Positions 41,473 to 49,204 of a DNA stretch of 64,000 nt are shown piece after piece. The notes beneath the pieces were generated by a model. It did not search any database and was not told where the DNA came from. It saw nothing but the letters and a program-made list of their open reading frames with translations. Source of the DNA: Bacillota bacterium (lineage in GTDB: Bacteria > Bacillota > Sulfobacillia > JACIYH01); contig JASEFA010000003.1 in assembly GCA_030019365.1 (NCBI GenBank), positions 309,728 through 373,727 of the forward strand, written 5' to 3'. Made by a program: the position numbers and the translations under genes. Within the stretch, counting starts at the first letter, position 1, and each line of letters begins with the position of its first letter.

Positions 41473-41558
41473 AACAGAGCAACGGCTCCTACCCCCTTTG
41501 CTTGCCGGTAGGAGCCATCAGCGTCCCCGCGCGGTTAGAAGGCGAGCTCCATCGCCTG
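41473..41558 (-). promoter_or_regulatory. Fluoride riboswitch (crcB motif) 2 with terminator
   Basis: On the minus strand the aptamer reads GGCGATGGAGCTCGCC (41556-41541) and later GCTGATGGCTCCTACC ending at 41507. GGCTCCTACC can pair instead with GGTAGGAGCC (41493-41484), followed by GTTGCTCTGTT, an intrinsic-terminator arrangement. It matches published fluoride aptamers in all invariant blocks. It controls the HEAT/antiporter/NUDIX operon. Confidence 0.92.
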
Positions 41559-41568
41559 CTGCCACCAC

Positions 41569-41596
41569 AGTATACAGGTGCGGCGCCGGATGTCAA
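41569..41596 (-). promoter_or_regulatory. Promoter of fluoride riboswitch 2 transcript
   Basis: On the minus strand TTGACA (41596-41591), 16-base spacer, TATACT (41574-41569). The aptamer starts 12 bases after the -10, as usual for riboswitch leaders. Confidence 0.85.
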
Positions 41597-41739
41597 TGCG
41601 TCTGCGGGAGGCGGGAGGTAACGGGAGGTAAGAGGGGAGGGGCACCGTCAGCCTCCCCAGGAGCCCGGATTCGTGCCATCTCCTCACGTGCCCACCTGCG
41701 AGGAGAGCCCCCGGCGGCAGGCGCCTGTTCTCGCCGCGA
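41597..41739. other. Spacer between the two divergent fluoride riboswitch promoters
   Basis: No gene. It contains short GGGAGGTAACGGGAGGTAAG repeats and a CGGCGGCAGGCGCC stretch; nothing else is recognised. Confidence 0.4.
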
Positions 41740-41768
41740 TTGACGGGCCCAAGTCGCATGGATATACT
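41740..41768 (+). promoter_or_regulatory. Promoter of fluoride riboswitch 4 transcript
   Basis: TTGACG (41740-41745), 17-base spacer, TATACT (41763-41768), 10 bases before the aptamer. Divergent from the promoter of riboswitch 2. Confidence 0.85.
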
Positions 41769-41776
41769 GGCTGTTG

Positions 41777-41852
41777 ACGGCGATGGAGCTCGCCCGAAGT
41801 GCGTGCCGCGCTGATAGCTCCTACCTGGTGGGGTCAGGGGCTGTTTTCATTT
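41777..41852 (+). promoter_or_regulatory. Fluoride riboswitch (crcB motif) 4 with terminator
   Basis: The aptamer reads GGCGATGGAGCTCGCC (41779-41794) and GCTGATAGCTCCTACC (41810-41825). The GGAGCT/AGCTCC helix differs from the other copies by a compensating change. AGCTCCT (41816-41822) can alternatively pair with AGGGGCT (41836-41842), followed by GTTTTCATTT, a terminator. It precedes the K+-independent pyrophosphatase gene; the aptamer excludes upstream in-frame starts such as 41774. Confidence 0.92.
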
Positions 41853-41872
41853 GCCGGGAGGTGACAGGTGAG

Positions 41873-43945
41873 ATGGGAGGACCCATATTGCTCGTGCCCG
41901 TTGCTGGTGCGGTGGCGGCGGTGGCCAGTGCCTATCTGGTGCGTTACGTGGTGAGGCAGCCGGCCGGAGATGAGAAGATGCAGGCCATAGCGGGGGCCAT
42001 TCGGGAGGGGGCTCTGGCCTTCCTCAGCCGGCAGTACCGTACCATCGCCGGGCTGGCCATCGCGGTAGCGGCGGTGCTCGCCATCGCCATCCGGCCCCCC
42101 GAGGGGTGGCATACGGGGGTTGCCTTCCTGACCGGGGCGCTGGCCTCGGCCCTGTCCGGCTACATAGGCATGTACACCGCCGTGACCGCCAACCTGCGCA
42201 CGGCGGCAGCGGCCCGGCGGTCGTTGAACGATGCCCTGCGCATAGCGTTCCGGGGCGGGGCCATCACGGGCCTGGCCGTCACCACGTTGAGCCTGCTCGG
42301 CGTTACGGGTATCTTTTACGCCTATGGTGGCGCCGTGCGGCCCCAGGAGACGCCGTTGCTCATTGTGGGATTTGGCTTTGGGGCGAGCTTCGTGGCGCTG
42401 TTTGCTCAGCTGGGCGGGGGCATATACACCAAGGCGGCAGACGTGGGGGCAGACCTGGTGGGGAAGATCGAGGCGGGCATCCCCGAGGACGACCCCCGCA
42501 ACCCGGCGGTGATTGCCGACCTGGTGGGCGACAACGTGGGGGACTGCGCCGGTCGCGGTGCCGATCTGTTCGAATCGACGGCCGCCGAGAACATCGGGGC
42601 CATGATCCTGGGCATCGCCCTCTTCCCCGTGTTCGGGGTGGGCGGCATCCTGTTCCCGCTGGTGGCGCGGGCGGTAGGCCTGCTGGCCTCCATCGTGGGC
42701 ATCATGACGGTGCGGGTGCGCCGGGATGACGAGCCGCCCATGGATGCCCTCAACCGGGGATTTCTGGTCACGGCGGTGCTGGCCGCGGTTGGCCTTTTCT
42801 TCGTTACCCGCACCATGCTGGCCGGGGATGGCAGGGTTAACCCGCTCTATTTCTTCGGGGCCGCCCTGGTGGGGGTGGTCACCAGCTACATCTTTCTGTG
42901 GACCACCCAGTATTACACCGAGTATCGCTACCGTCCGGTGAGGGAGATCGCACAGGCTTCGGTGACGGGACCGGCCACCAACATCATCGCGGGGGTGTCA
43001 GCGGGGTTCGAGAGCGTGGCCATCCCCACGGTGGTTATGTCGGCTGCCATCCTGGCTGCCTACGGATTGGGTTACCTGGCCATGCCTGGGGGCGGTCTCT
43101 ACGGGACCGCCGTGGCCACCATGGGCATGCTCTCGACGGTTGCCTACGTGCTGGCCATGGACACCTACGGACCCATCTGCGATAACGCGGGCGGCATCGT
43201 GGAGATGAGCGGTGCTGCCGAGGGGGCACGGCGGCGCACTGAGTTGCTCGATGCCAGCGGGAACACCACCAAGGCTCTCACCAAGGGCTATGCGGTGGGT
43301 TCGGCCGCCCTGGCCGCCTTCCTCCTGTTCTCGGCCTACGTTGACGAGGTCAAGCACCTCCTGGGGATGACGCCGGAGCAGCCCTATCCCATCGACATCG
43401 GGCAACCGCGGGTGTTCGTGGGGGCGTTCATCGGGGCCATGCTGGTGCTGCTCTTCACTTCCACTGCCATCCGGGCGGTGGGGCGGGCGGCACAGGTGGT
43501 CATCCAGGAAGTCCGGCGGCAGTTCCGGGAAATCCCGGGGATCATGGCGGGAACCGCCCGGCCCGAGTATGGCCGCTGTGTAGACATCGTGACCGTGGGT
43601 GCCCTCAAGCAGATGGTGCTGCCGGGACTGGTCGTGGTGGTGGTCCCCGTCCTGGTAGGGGCCATCCTGAAGGCGGAGGCGGCGGCGGCCTTCCTGATGA
43701 TCGCGACCATTGCCGGAGTGTTGATCGCCCTCTTCCTGAACAACGGGGGAGCGGCCTGGGATAACGCCAAGAAGTTCATCGAGGCCGGGAGCCTGGGCGG
43801 CAAGGGATCGGAGCCCCACAAGGCGGCCGTGGTGGGGGATACGGTGGGCGATCCCTTCAAGGACACGGCCGGCCCCAGCCTGCACGTGCTGGTGAAGCTC
43901 CTTTCCACCATCACCCTGGTGCTGGCCTGGCTGTTCGTCCGCTGA
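41873..43945 (+). CDS. hppA: Membrane-integral pyrophosphatase, K+-independent H+-pumping type
   Basis: A 690-residue protein with 16 expected helices. Motifs: [59 protein letters not shown] and the C-terminal [35 protein letters not shown]. The K+-dependence site reads GNTTKALTKG with Lys467 and Thr470, the K+-independent signature. The ATG at 41873 follows GGGAGGTGACAGGTGAG. Pyrophosphatases are fluoride-sensitive enzymes and known fluoride-riboswitch targets, which fits the aptamer in its leader. Converges with the unknown gene below (35-base overlap). Confidence 0.95.
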   Translation: MGGPILLVPVAGAVAAVASAYLVRYVVRQPAGDEKMQAIAGAIREGALAFLSRQYRTIAGLAIAVAAVLAIAIRPPEGWHTGVAFLTGALASALSGYIGMYTAVTANLRTAAAARRSLNDALRIAFRGGAITGLAVTTLSLLGVTGIFYAYGGAVRPQETPLLIVGFGFGASFVALFAQLGGGIYTKAADVGADLVGKIEAGIPEDDPRNPAVIADLVGDNVGDCAGRGADLFESTAAENIGAMILGIALFPVFGVGGILFPLVARAVGLLASIVGIMTVRVRRDDEPPMDALNRGFLVTAVLAAVGLFFVTRTMLAGDGRVNPLYFFGAALVGVVTSYIFLWTTQYYTEYRYRPVREIAQASVTGPATNIIAGVSAGFESVAIPTVVMSAAILAAYGLGYLAMPGGGLYGTAVATMGMLSTVAYVLAMDTYGPICDNAGGIVEMSGAAEGARRRTELLDASGNTTKALTKGYAVGSAALAAFLLFSAYVDEVKHLLGMTPEQPYPIDIGQPRVFVGAFIGAMLVLLFTSTAIRAVGRAAQVVIQEVRRQFREIPGIMAGTARPEYGRCVDIVTVGALKQMVLPGLVVVVVPVLVGAILKAEAAAAFLMIATIAGVLIALFLNNGGAAWDNAKKFIEAGSLGGKGSEPHKAAVVGDTVGDPFKDTAGPSLHVLVKLLSTITLVLAWLFVR

Positions 43946-44639
43946 CCTCAGCGAAGAAGGATATCTCGGCCCGCAGGGCGTTGATGTGAAGCTGCACCAC
44001 GCGGCTGTCGTACTGCCTGGCCCACAATTCGTAGTTCAGGGCGGCAGCACGACCGCGCACGCGACTGATCAGGCGGGCCAGCCCCTCGCTATACCCATCC
44101 AACCCGGAGACGACGGAAGCTGCGCAGCCGTACGCCAGGGCCTGAGCGAGCAATCTTCCGGTTTCGCCGGGGTCTGCGCGGGTCTCGCCGGCCAGGCTCT
44201 CCAGCAGCGCCACCTGCCCGGGGCTGAGGCAGACGTCGACTTTTCGGGTCGGAACCCGCAGGCGCGACGGCGGTGAGGGGGTCGCGGGGGTCGCCTGCGT
44301 CGTAGCGGTGGTTGGGGTTGGAGAAGGCGCAGGTGCGGACGGGGCCGCCGACGGGGGAGTGCCCGCGACGCTGGCCCGCAGCCGGGCAAGCCGGGCGTGT
44401 AACCGGTCCTCTTCCTGCTCGAGCTCCCCGAGCTTGCTGTCGGCGCGGGCGTGGCTCACCGCCAGCAGCGTGTATTCTCCGAATGCCTCCACGTAGGCCT
44501 CGGCAAGAGACAGATCCTGCAACCTGACGGGGCCGTCATGGCCACGGGCCAGTACCCCGAGGCCCACGTCCAGGGCCTGCGCCCTTTGTGCGGACGGCAG
44601 GGTTTCGTACCACGCGGCGACTTCCTCGGTCGTTTCCAC
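43911..44639 (-). CDS. Unknown protein controlled by a fluoride riboswitch
   Basis: A 242-residue soluble protein of no recognised family. N-terminal helical domain (YETLPSAQRAQALDVGLGVL then DLSLAEAYVEAFGEYTLLAV) with a predicted coiled coil (KLGELEQEEDRLHARLARLR, about residues 68-90). A Pro/Thr/Ala-rich linker (about 93-125) leads to a C-terminal helical domain (VDVCLSPGQVALLESLAGET ... LARLISRVRGRAAALNYELW). No membrane segment or signal. The GTG at 44639 follows GGAGGTAACG; GTG 44651 is less likely. It is the only gene behind fluoride riboswitch 3, so a role in fluoride response is inferred from the leader alone. Confidence 0.7.
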   Translation of the reverse strand: METTEEVAAWYETLPSAQRAQALDVGLGVLARGHDGPVRLQDLSLAEAYVEAFGEYTLLAVSHARADSKLGELEQEEDRLHARLARLRASVAGTPPSAAPSAPAPSPTPTTATTQATPATPSPPSRLRVPTRKVDVCLSPGQVALLESLAGETRADPGETGRLLAQALAYGCAASVVSGLDGYSEGLARLISRVRGRAAALNYELWARQYDSRVVQLHINALRAEISFFAEVSGRTARPAPG

Positions 44640-44674
44640 CGTTACCTCCACTTTTCCACACCACCTGTACGTTT

Positions 44675-44750
44675 TAGAACGAAAACGGCTCCCGGCTGCT
44701 GCCAGGAGCCATCAGTTGCCCGGAGGCAACGAAAGCGGGCCCCATCGCTG
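44675..44750 (-). promoter_or_regulatory. Fluoride riboswitch (crcB motif) 3 with terminator
   Basis: On the minus strand: AGCGATGGGGCCCGCT (44749-44734), a GTTGCC/GGCAAC hairpin, then ACTGATGGCTCCTGGC to 44701. The outer AGCG/CGCT pair replaces GGCG/CGCC of the other copies, and GGGGCC/GGCTCC keeps pairing, so helices covary. GGCTCCTGGC can pair with GCCGGGAGCC (44696-44687) before GTTTTCGTTCT, a terminator. CATAAC near 44768 may be its -10; no good -35 is seen. Confidence 0.9.
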
Positions 44751-44915
44751 TCCGCGTTTGCGGTTATGCTTCTCCTCCCCCGGAGTTCTTTCCTGCTCCG
44801 GCCTGCGTGAGAAAAGTCTCATGTCTTTCTCACTCTGTCTTCATCCCCGGTGCTGATAATAGGCGCGGGATGGCACCCCAGATGGTGCCCGCGACCCAAC
44901 GGGGAGGGATGTGGC

Positions 44916-45491
44916 GTGAAGAAGAGGATGCTGGGGATGCTGACGGCGGCCGTGCTGCTGGTCGGTATCCTGGGCGTGGCGGTGGCAACCCATGCCCAGG
45001 GGCCGTCGGCTGCCTCCGCCCCGGCCGCACTGACGCAGGCGTCAGGCGCTGCCCAGGGGGCCGAGGAGGACAAGGAGGTGGCGGCCAAGGCTCCCGACAC
45101 CGACCAGGTCGAGGAGCAGGTAGAGGAGCAGTCGGGGACGCAGGTGGAGGACGGCAGCCAGGATGTCGGCCCGGACCAGGCCCAGCCGGCTTACACCGGC
45201 TCAGTGAAGGTGGGCCACCCCGAGCCGGCGGATCTCAGCAAGCTGGCCACCGTCACGGTGGACCAGGCTAAGGCGGTAGCGATGGCGGCGAATCCTGGGA
45301 CCACGGCGGTCAAGGTCGAACTGGACAACGAGAACGGCTACCTGGTGTACAGCGTGGAGTTGAGCAACGGCGCTGACGTGAAGGTCGACGCCGGCACCGG
45401 GAAGGTGCTCCATACCGAGCAGGCCGGTGCGGACGACCAGCGGGAGACGGCCGCAGGAGCGGAGGAAGCGGAGGCCGGCGGGACCCGGTAG
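44916..45491 (+). CDS. Secreted PepSY-domain protein
   Basis: A 191-residue protein with signal peptide (MLGMLTAAVLLVGILGVAVA), an acidic Glu/Gln-rich linker (about 50-95) and a C-terminal PepSY domain (VTVDQAKAVAMAANPGTTAV ... LVYSVELSNGADVKVDAGTG). PepSY domains are extracellular and often regulate peptidases; genes for them are commonly controlled by a neighbouring two-component system, here on the opposite strand. GTG 44916 behind GGGGAGGGATGTGGC. Confidence 0.88.
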   Translation: MKKRMLGMLTAAVLLVGILGVAVATHAQGPSAASAPAALTQASGAAQGAEEDKEVAAKAPDTDQVEEQVEEQSGTQVEDGSQDVGPDQAQPAYTGSVKVGHPEPADLSKLATVTVDQAKAVAMAANPGTTAVKVELDNENGYLVYSVELSNGADVKVDAGTGKVLHTEQAGADDQRETAAGAEEAEAGGTR

Positions 45492-45579
45492 ACCGCGGAG
45501 TTACCCGGTGATGATGCCGTAGCCGTCCGTTCCAGCATGTCCGCTCCGCCCGGCGGCAGAGGCAAGGAGCGGAGAGAGC

Positions 45580-45609
45580 AGCCCGCCCCCGGGAGCCCGG
45601 GGGCGGGCT
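45580..45609. terminator. Long GC hairpin between convergent PepSY and kinase genes
   Basis: AGCCCGCCCCCGGG pairs perfectly over 14 bases with CCCGGGGGCGGGCT around a two-base centre. It lies between convergent genes and could act in both directions, but T-runs are lacking on both sides. Confidence 0.5.
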
Positions 45610-45668
45610 GGTTGTGCGCCCGGCCGTGCGGTGGAACCCGGTACCACCGGTGGCTGCGGGTAGGGGCC

Positions 45669-47165
45669 TCAGGGGTGGGGGGCGAGAGGCAAGCGCAAAA
45701 CGAAGGTGCTGCCCCCGCCGGGAGTGCTGGTGGCAGCGATGTCGCCACCGTGGGCCCCCGCGATGGAGCGGGCGATGGTGAGGCCGAGTCCGGCTCCTGC
45801 CCCGGACGCGGGTTCCTCGCTCCCTGTCCGGGTACGGGCCCGGTCCGCCCGGAAGAAGCGGTCGAAAACGTGAGGGAGGTCCTCGGGGGAGATGCCCGGG
45901 CCGTCGTCCGCCACCCGCACCTCGGCCGTGGCGTGCGCGGTCGATGGGGCAACGAGCGGAGTGTTGGTACCCTGGGGACGGGCGAGGATCTGTCCGGACA
46001 CGCGCACGTGTCCACCGGCGGTGGTGTACTTGACGCCGTTGTGAACCAGGTTGTAAATGGCACGGCCCAGCCGGTCGGGGTCGCCCGCAACCGGAAGGGG
46101 AACAGGCATATCAAGCTCGAGGAACACGCCCCTGGCGGTGGCGAAGGACCGCAGCCGTTCTACGGCCAGGGCGGCAACCTGCGCCAGGTCGGCAGTGGAG
46201 CCCTGGTCCCCGGGAGCGGTGCTCTCGCTGCGGGCCAGGGTGAGCAGGTCCTCGGCGAGGGCGATCAGGCGGTCGACCTCTGCTTCCAGGTTGCGCAGGA
46301 CCTCGCGGTACTGGGCGGCGGTGCGGGGGCGGTGGAGGGCCACCCCGATGGCACCTTTGAGAACGGTGAGGGGGGTGCGCAGTTCGTGGGCGGCGTCCGA
46401 GGTGAATTGCCGTTCCCGCCGGAAGGCTTTGTCCAGGCGGGCCAGCATCTCGTCGAAGGTGCGTGCCAGGCGTCCCACCTCGTCGTCGGGTAGCTTGAGG
46501 TTGAGGCGGCGGCCCAGGTCCTCAGCCCCGACGCGGCGGGCTTCCCTGGTGATGCGGTCGATGGGGCGCAGGGCGCGGTCGGCCAGGAAGGCGCCCCCGG
46601 CGGCGGCCAGGATCACAGCCACCGGTATGGCAAAGGCGAGGAGAAGGCGCATTTGCCCCTCCGCTTCCCGCACGCCCGCCAGCGACTGGGCCACCTGCAG
46701 GTAAGTGCGGACGCCTGCGCCCGTCCCCGCCGACGCCGACCCCTCAGAGGGACCCTCGTGGTCGGGCAGGTATGTCAGGGCGGTGGTGTACAGGCGCCAC
46801 GGTTCGCCGGCTGCCATACAGGTGGCGAGGCCCGGTGCGGGGACGACAACAGGCAGCCGGCGGTATTCTCCGGTGCCGTCCAGGACCTCTCCCGTGTCCG
46901 CGAGCAGGCGAATGACATAGCCCCGCGCGGCCAGGAGAGCGGGCAGGGGACCGGGCTCGTCCGAGTTCTGGAGCGCGGGCCTACCGTCTTCGTCCTGGAG
47001 GTTGGCTACTGCCTGGCTCGCCACCAGCTGGAGGGAGGTGTCGACCTGGGTGTGCAGGGCACGGGCGGTGGTGAAGTAGAGGAAAAGTCCGAAACAGAGC
47101 AGTGCCAGCGCGAGGATCAGGGTGTACCACAGAGTGAGACGCAGCCGGATGGGGAGACTGCTCAT
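45669..47165 (-). CDS. Membrane sensor histidine kinase
   Basis: A 498-residue kinase: two membrane helices (TLWYTLILALALLCFGLFLY and LLLAFAIPVAVILAAAGGAF) around a sensor loop, HAMP (LRPIDRITREARRVGAEDLG), H-box SDAAHELRTPLTVLKGAIGV, N-box YNLVHNGVKYT and G-box ADDGPGISPEDLPHVFDRFF. Overlaps its response regulator by four bases. Likely senses an envelope signal and controls the PepSY gene (inferred). Confidence 0.92.
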   Translation of the reverse strand: MSSLPIRLRLTLWYTLILALALLCFGLFLYFTTARALHTQVDTSLQLVASQAVANLQDEDGRPALQNSDEPGPLPALLAARGYVIRLLADTGEVLDGTGEYRRLPVVVPAPGLATCMAAGEPWRLYTTALTYLPDHEGPSEGSASAGTGAGVRTYLQVAQSLAGVREAEGQMRLLLAFAIPVAVILAAAGGAFLADRALRPIDRITREARRVGAEDLGRRLNLKLPDDEVGRLARTFDEMLARLDKAFRRERQFTSDAAHELRTPLTVLKGAIGVALHRPRTAAQYREVLRNLEAEVDRLIALAEDLLTLARSESTAPGDQGSTADLAQVAALAVERLRSFATARGVFLELDMPVPLPVAGDPDRLGRAIYNLVHNGVKYTTAGGHVRVSGQILARPQGTNTPLVAPSTAHATAEVRVADDGPGISPEDLPHVFDRFFRADRARTRTGSEEPASGAGAGLGLTIARSIAGAHGGDIAATSTPGGGSTFVLRLPLAPHP

Positions 47166-47839
47166 CTGGTGGAGCCCTCCATCTTGTAGCCCACGCCGCG
47201 GACAGTATGGATGAGCCTGGGCTGGAAGGCCTCGTCTATCTTCTGGCGGAGGTAGCGCACGTAGACGTCCACCACGTTGGACTGGTGGTAGAAGTTGAAG
47301 TTCCAGACGTGTTCCGCGATCTGGGTGCGGCTCAGTACCTGTCCGGGGTGGCGCATGAAGAGCTCCAGCAGCGAGAATTCCCGGTGAGTCAGTTCGATGG
47401 ACCTGCCCGCCCTTTCCACGCGCCGGGTAACGGGGTCGAGGACGAGATCCCCCACCTGCAGGCGGGTGGGAAGGCTGGCTGCGGGACGCCTGAGGAGAGC
47501 CCGCAGGCGGGCCAGGAGCTCGGGGAAGGCGAAGGGCTTCATCAGGTAGTCGTCTGCCCCCGTGTCCAGGCCTCGCACCCGGTCGTCTACGGCACCCCGG
47601 GCGGTGAGCATGAGGATGGGGGTCCGTATGCCGCGACGCCGCAAGTCCGCGCAGACGTCGAAGCCGTCCTTCTTGGGCAGCAGGATGTCGAGGACGATGG
47701 CGTCGTACGGGGCGGAGAGGGCAAACTCGACGGCCTGCTCGCCGTCCTTGGCCACGTCTACCGCATACCCTTCTTCCGTGAGACCCTGCCTGAGGAAGGC
47801 TGCGATCCTGGGCTCGTCTTCCACGACCAGCAGTCGCAA
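47162..47839 (-). CDS. OmpR-family response regulator
   Basis: A 225-residue regulator: LRLLVVEDEPRIAAFLRQGL, phospho-acceptor AIVLDILLPKKDGFDV, and winged helix (LTHREFSLLELFMRHPGQVL, VDVYVRYLRQKIDEAF, IHTVRGVGYKME). The TTG at 47839 with GGAGGG upstream is chosen over the longer frame, whose 15 extra residues precede the conserved receiver start. Confidence 0.92.
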   Translation of the reverse strand: MRLLVVEDEPRIAAFLRQGLTEEGYAVDVAKDGEQAVEFALSAPYDAIVLDILLPKKDGFDVCADLRRRGIRTPILMLTARGAVDDRVRGLDTGADDYLMKPFAFPELLARLRALLRRPAASLPTRLQVGDLVLDPVTRRVERAGRSIELTHREFSLLELFMRHPGQVLSRTQIAEHVWNFNFYHQSNVVDVYVRYLRQKIDEAFQPRLIHTVRGVGYKMEGSTR

Positions 47840-47965
47840 GAACCTTACCCTCCGCTTCCCGGCCTGTACCTCATTCTTGCACACCTGAATTAGAATTTCA
47901 TTAGGACCCCTTGGGGCGGGTACCCGGCAGGGCCGCGGTGGTTCGCCTCTGCGGACCCTGCCCGC

Positions 47966-49204
47966 CTAAGGTGCAGCCGCTGTCTTTGCCGACCTGGCCA
48001 CCAGGAAGATGAGGGGCACGGAGGCAAGCTCCACCAGCAGCGCGAAGAGGATCACGTAGGGGACGCCCAGCTCGTAGAGGACGCCCATGGCGGCGCTGCC
48101 CGCGAACCAGGCCACTCCGTAGACGGTGTTGAAGATCCCGTAGGCCATGCCTCGCCGCGCGGACGGGATCAGCTCGGCGATGGCAGCGCGCATGATGGTT
48201 TCCTGCACGGCCATGGCTGCTCCCCACAGTACCACCCCCGGGATGGCCAGGTGGTAGGACCGGGAGAAGACCAGGAAAGGGATGGGCACGGTGAGCGCGG
48301 GCAGGACGGCCAGGGTGAGGAGGCCCTTCCGGTCGAACAGGTGCCCCACGGGCAGGGCCACCAGGGCGTCCACGCCCATGGCCAGTGCGAAGAGGATGGG
48401 GATCTGGGGGTCCGGTACCACGCCCCGGACCTTGAAGTGGTAGGAGACCAGCTGGAAGTGGGCGAAGCCACCGATGCTGGCGGCCGTGAACAGGGTGTAC
48501 ATCCAGAAGACCCGGGGCAGCTTCCCCTCGTCAGGCTGCGGCAATGTCTCTACGGGTGAACCTTCCAGTGCCTCGGGCCTGGGGTAGAGGAGTCGGGAAA
48601 TGGCCAGCAACAGCAGGGCCGTCAGGGCCGGGGCCAGGAGTACGGCAAAGGCGGGCTGGTAGCGGCCGCCGCGCAGGTAGAGCACGCCCGCTACTATCAG
48701 CGGTCCGGTCAGGGCCCCGACTTGGTCCAGCAGTTCGTGCAGGCCGAATCCTACACCGCTTCCCACCTGACGGCTGGCATGGGAGAGGATGGCGTCCCGC
48801 GAGGGCGTGCGGATGGCCTTGCCCAGGCGTTCCGCCACGATGAGCAGGGCCGCCACTTCCCATCTTCCCGCCAGCGCCAGCAGAGGGACGGCCAGCATGT
48901 TCACACCGTACCCCAGGATGGCGATCATCCAGTACCGCCGGGTGCGGTCGGCCAGGTAGCCCGAGAACAGGCGCAGGCCGTATCCGACCAGTTCCCCCAG
49001 GCCTCCCACGAACCCCACTGCGGCGGCGCTGGCTCCCAGAAATGAGAGATAGGGGCCGGTTACGCTGCGGGCCCCCTCGTACGTAACGTCGGCAAACAGG
49101 CTCACTACCCCCATGAGAACGATGAGCCTGAATGCGTTCCTCCGCCGCAATCCGTTATCATTCACCCCCCGGTTCCCCCCTTCACTCTGCAGTTTCCCCT
49201 TCAT
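47966..49204 (-). CDS. Major facilitator superfamily transporter
   Basis: A 412-residue protein with 12 helices. VTYEGARSVTGPYLSFLGAS, LADRTRRYWMIAILGYGVNM and ERLGKAIRTPSRDAILSHAS (MFS loop motif) place it in a clade of MFS exporters of unknown substrate. It overlaps the ChrB-like gene (ATGA), so expression should follow the ChrB-type signal, perhaps chromate or another oxyanion. Confidence 0.88.
   Translation of the reverse strand: MKGKLQSEGGNRGVNDNGLRRRNAFRLIVLMGVVSLFADVTYEGARSVTGPYLSFLGASAAAVGFVGGLGELVGYGLRLFSGYLADRTRRYWMIAILGYGVNMLAVPLLALAGRWEVAALLIVAERLGKAIRTPSRDAILSHASRQVGSGVGFGLHELLDQVGALTGPLIVAGVLYLRGGRYQPAFAVLLAPALTALLLLAISRLLYPRPEALEGSPVETLPQPDEGKLPRVFWMYTLFTAASIGGFAHFQLVSYHFKVRGVVPDPQIPILFALAMGVDALVALPVGHLFDRKGLLTLAVLPALTVPIPFLVFSRSYHLAIPGVVLWGAAMAVQETIMRAAIAELIPSARRGMAYGIFNTVYGVAWFAGSAAMGVLYELGVPYVILFALLVELASVPLIFLVARSAKTAAAP

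Noticed and set aside
41774..41872. Upstream in-frame start for the second pyrophosphatase
   Set aside because: It lies in the fluoride aptamer; the ATG at 41873 has a GGGAGGT ribosome site and starts the first membrane helix.
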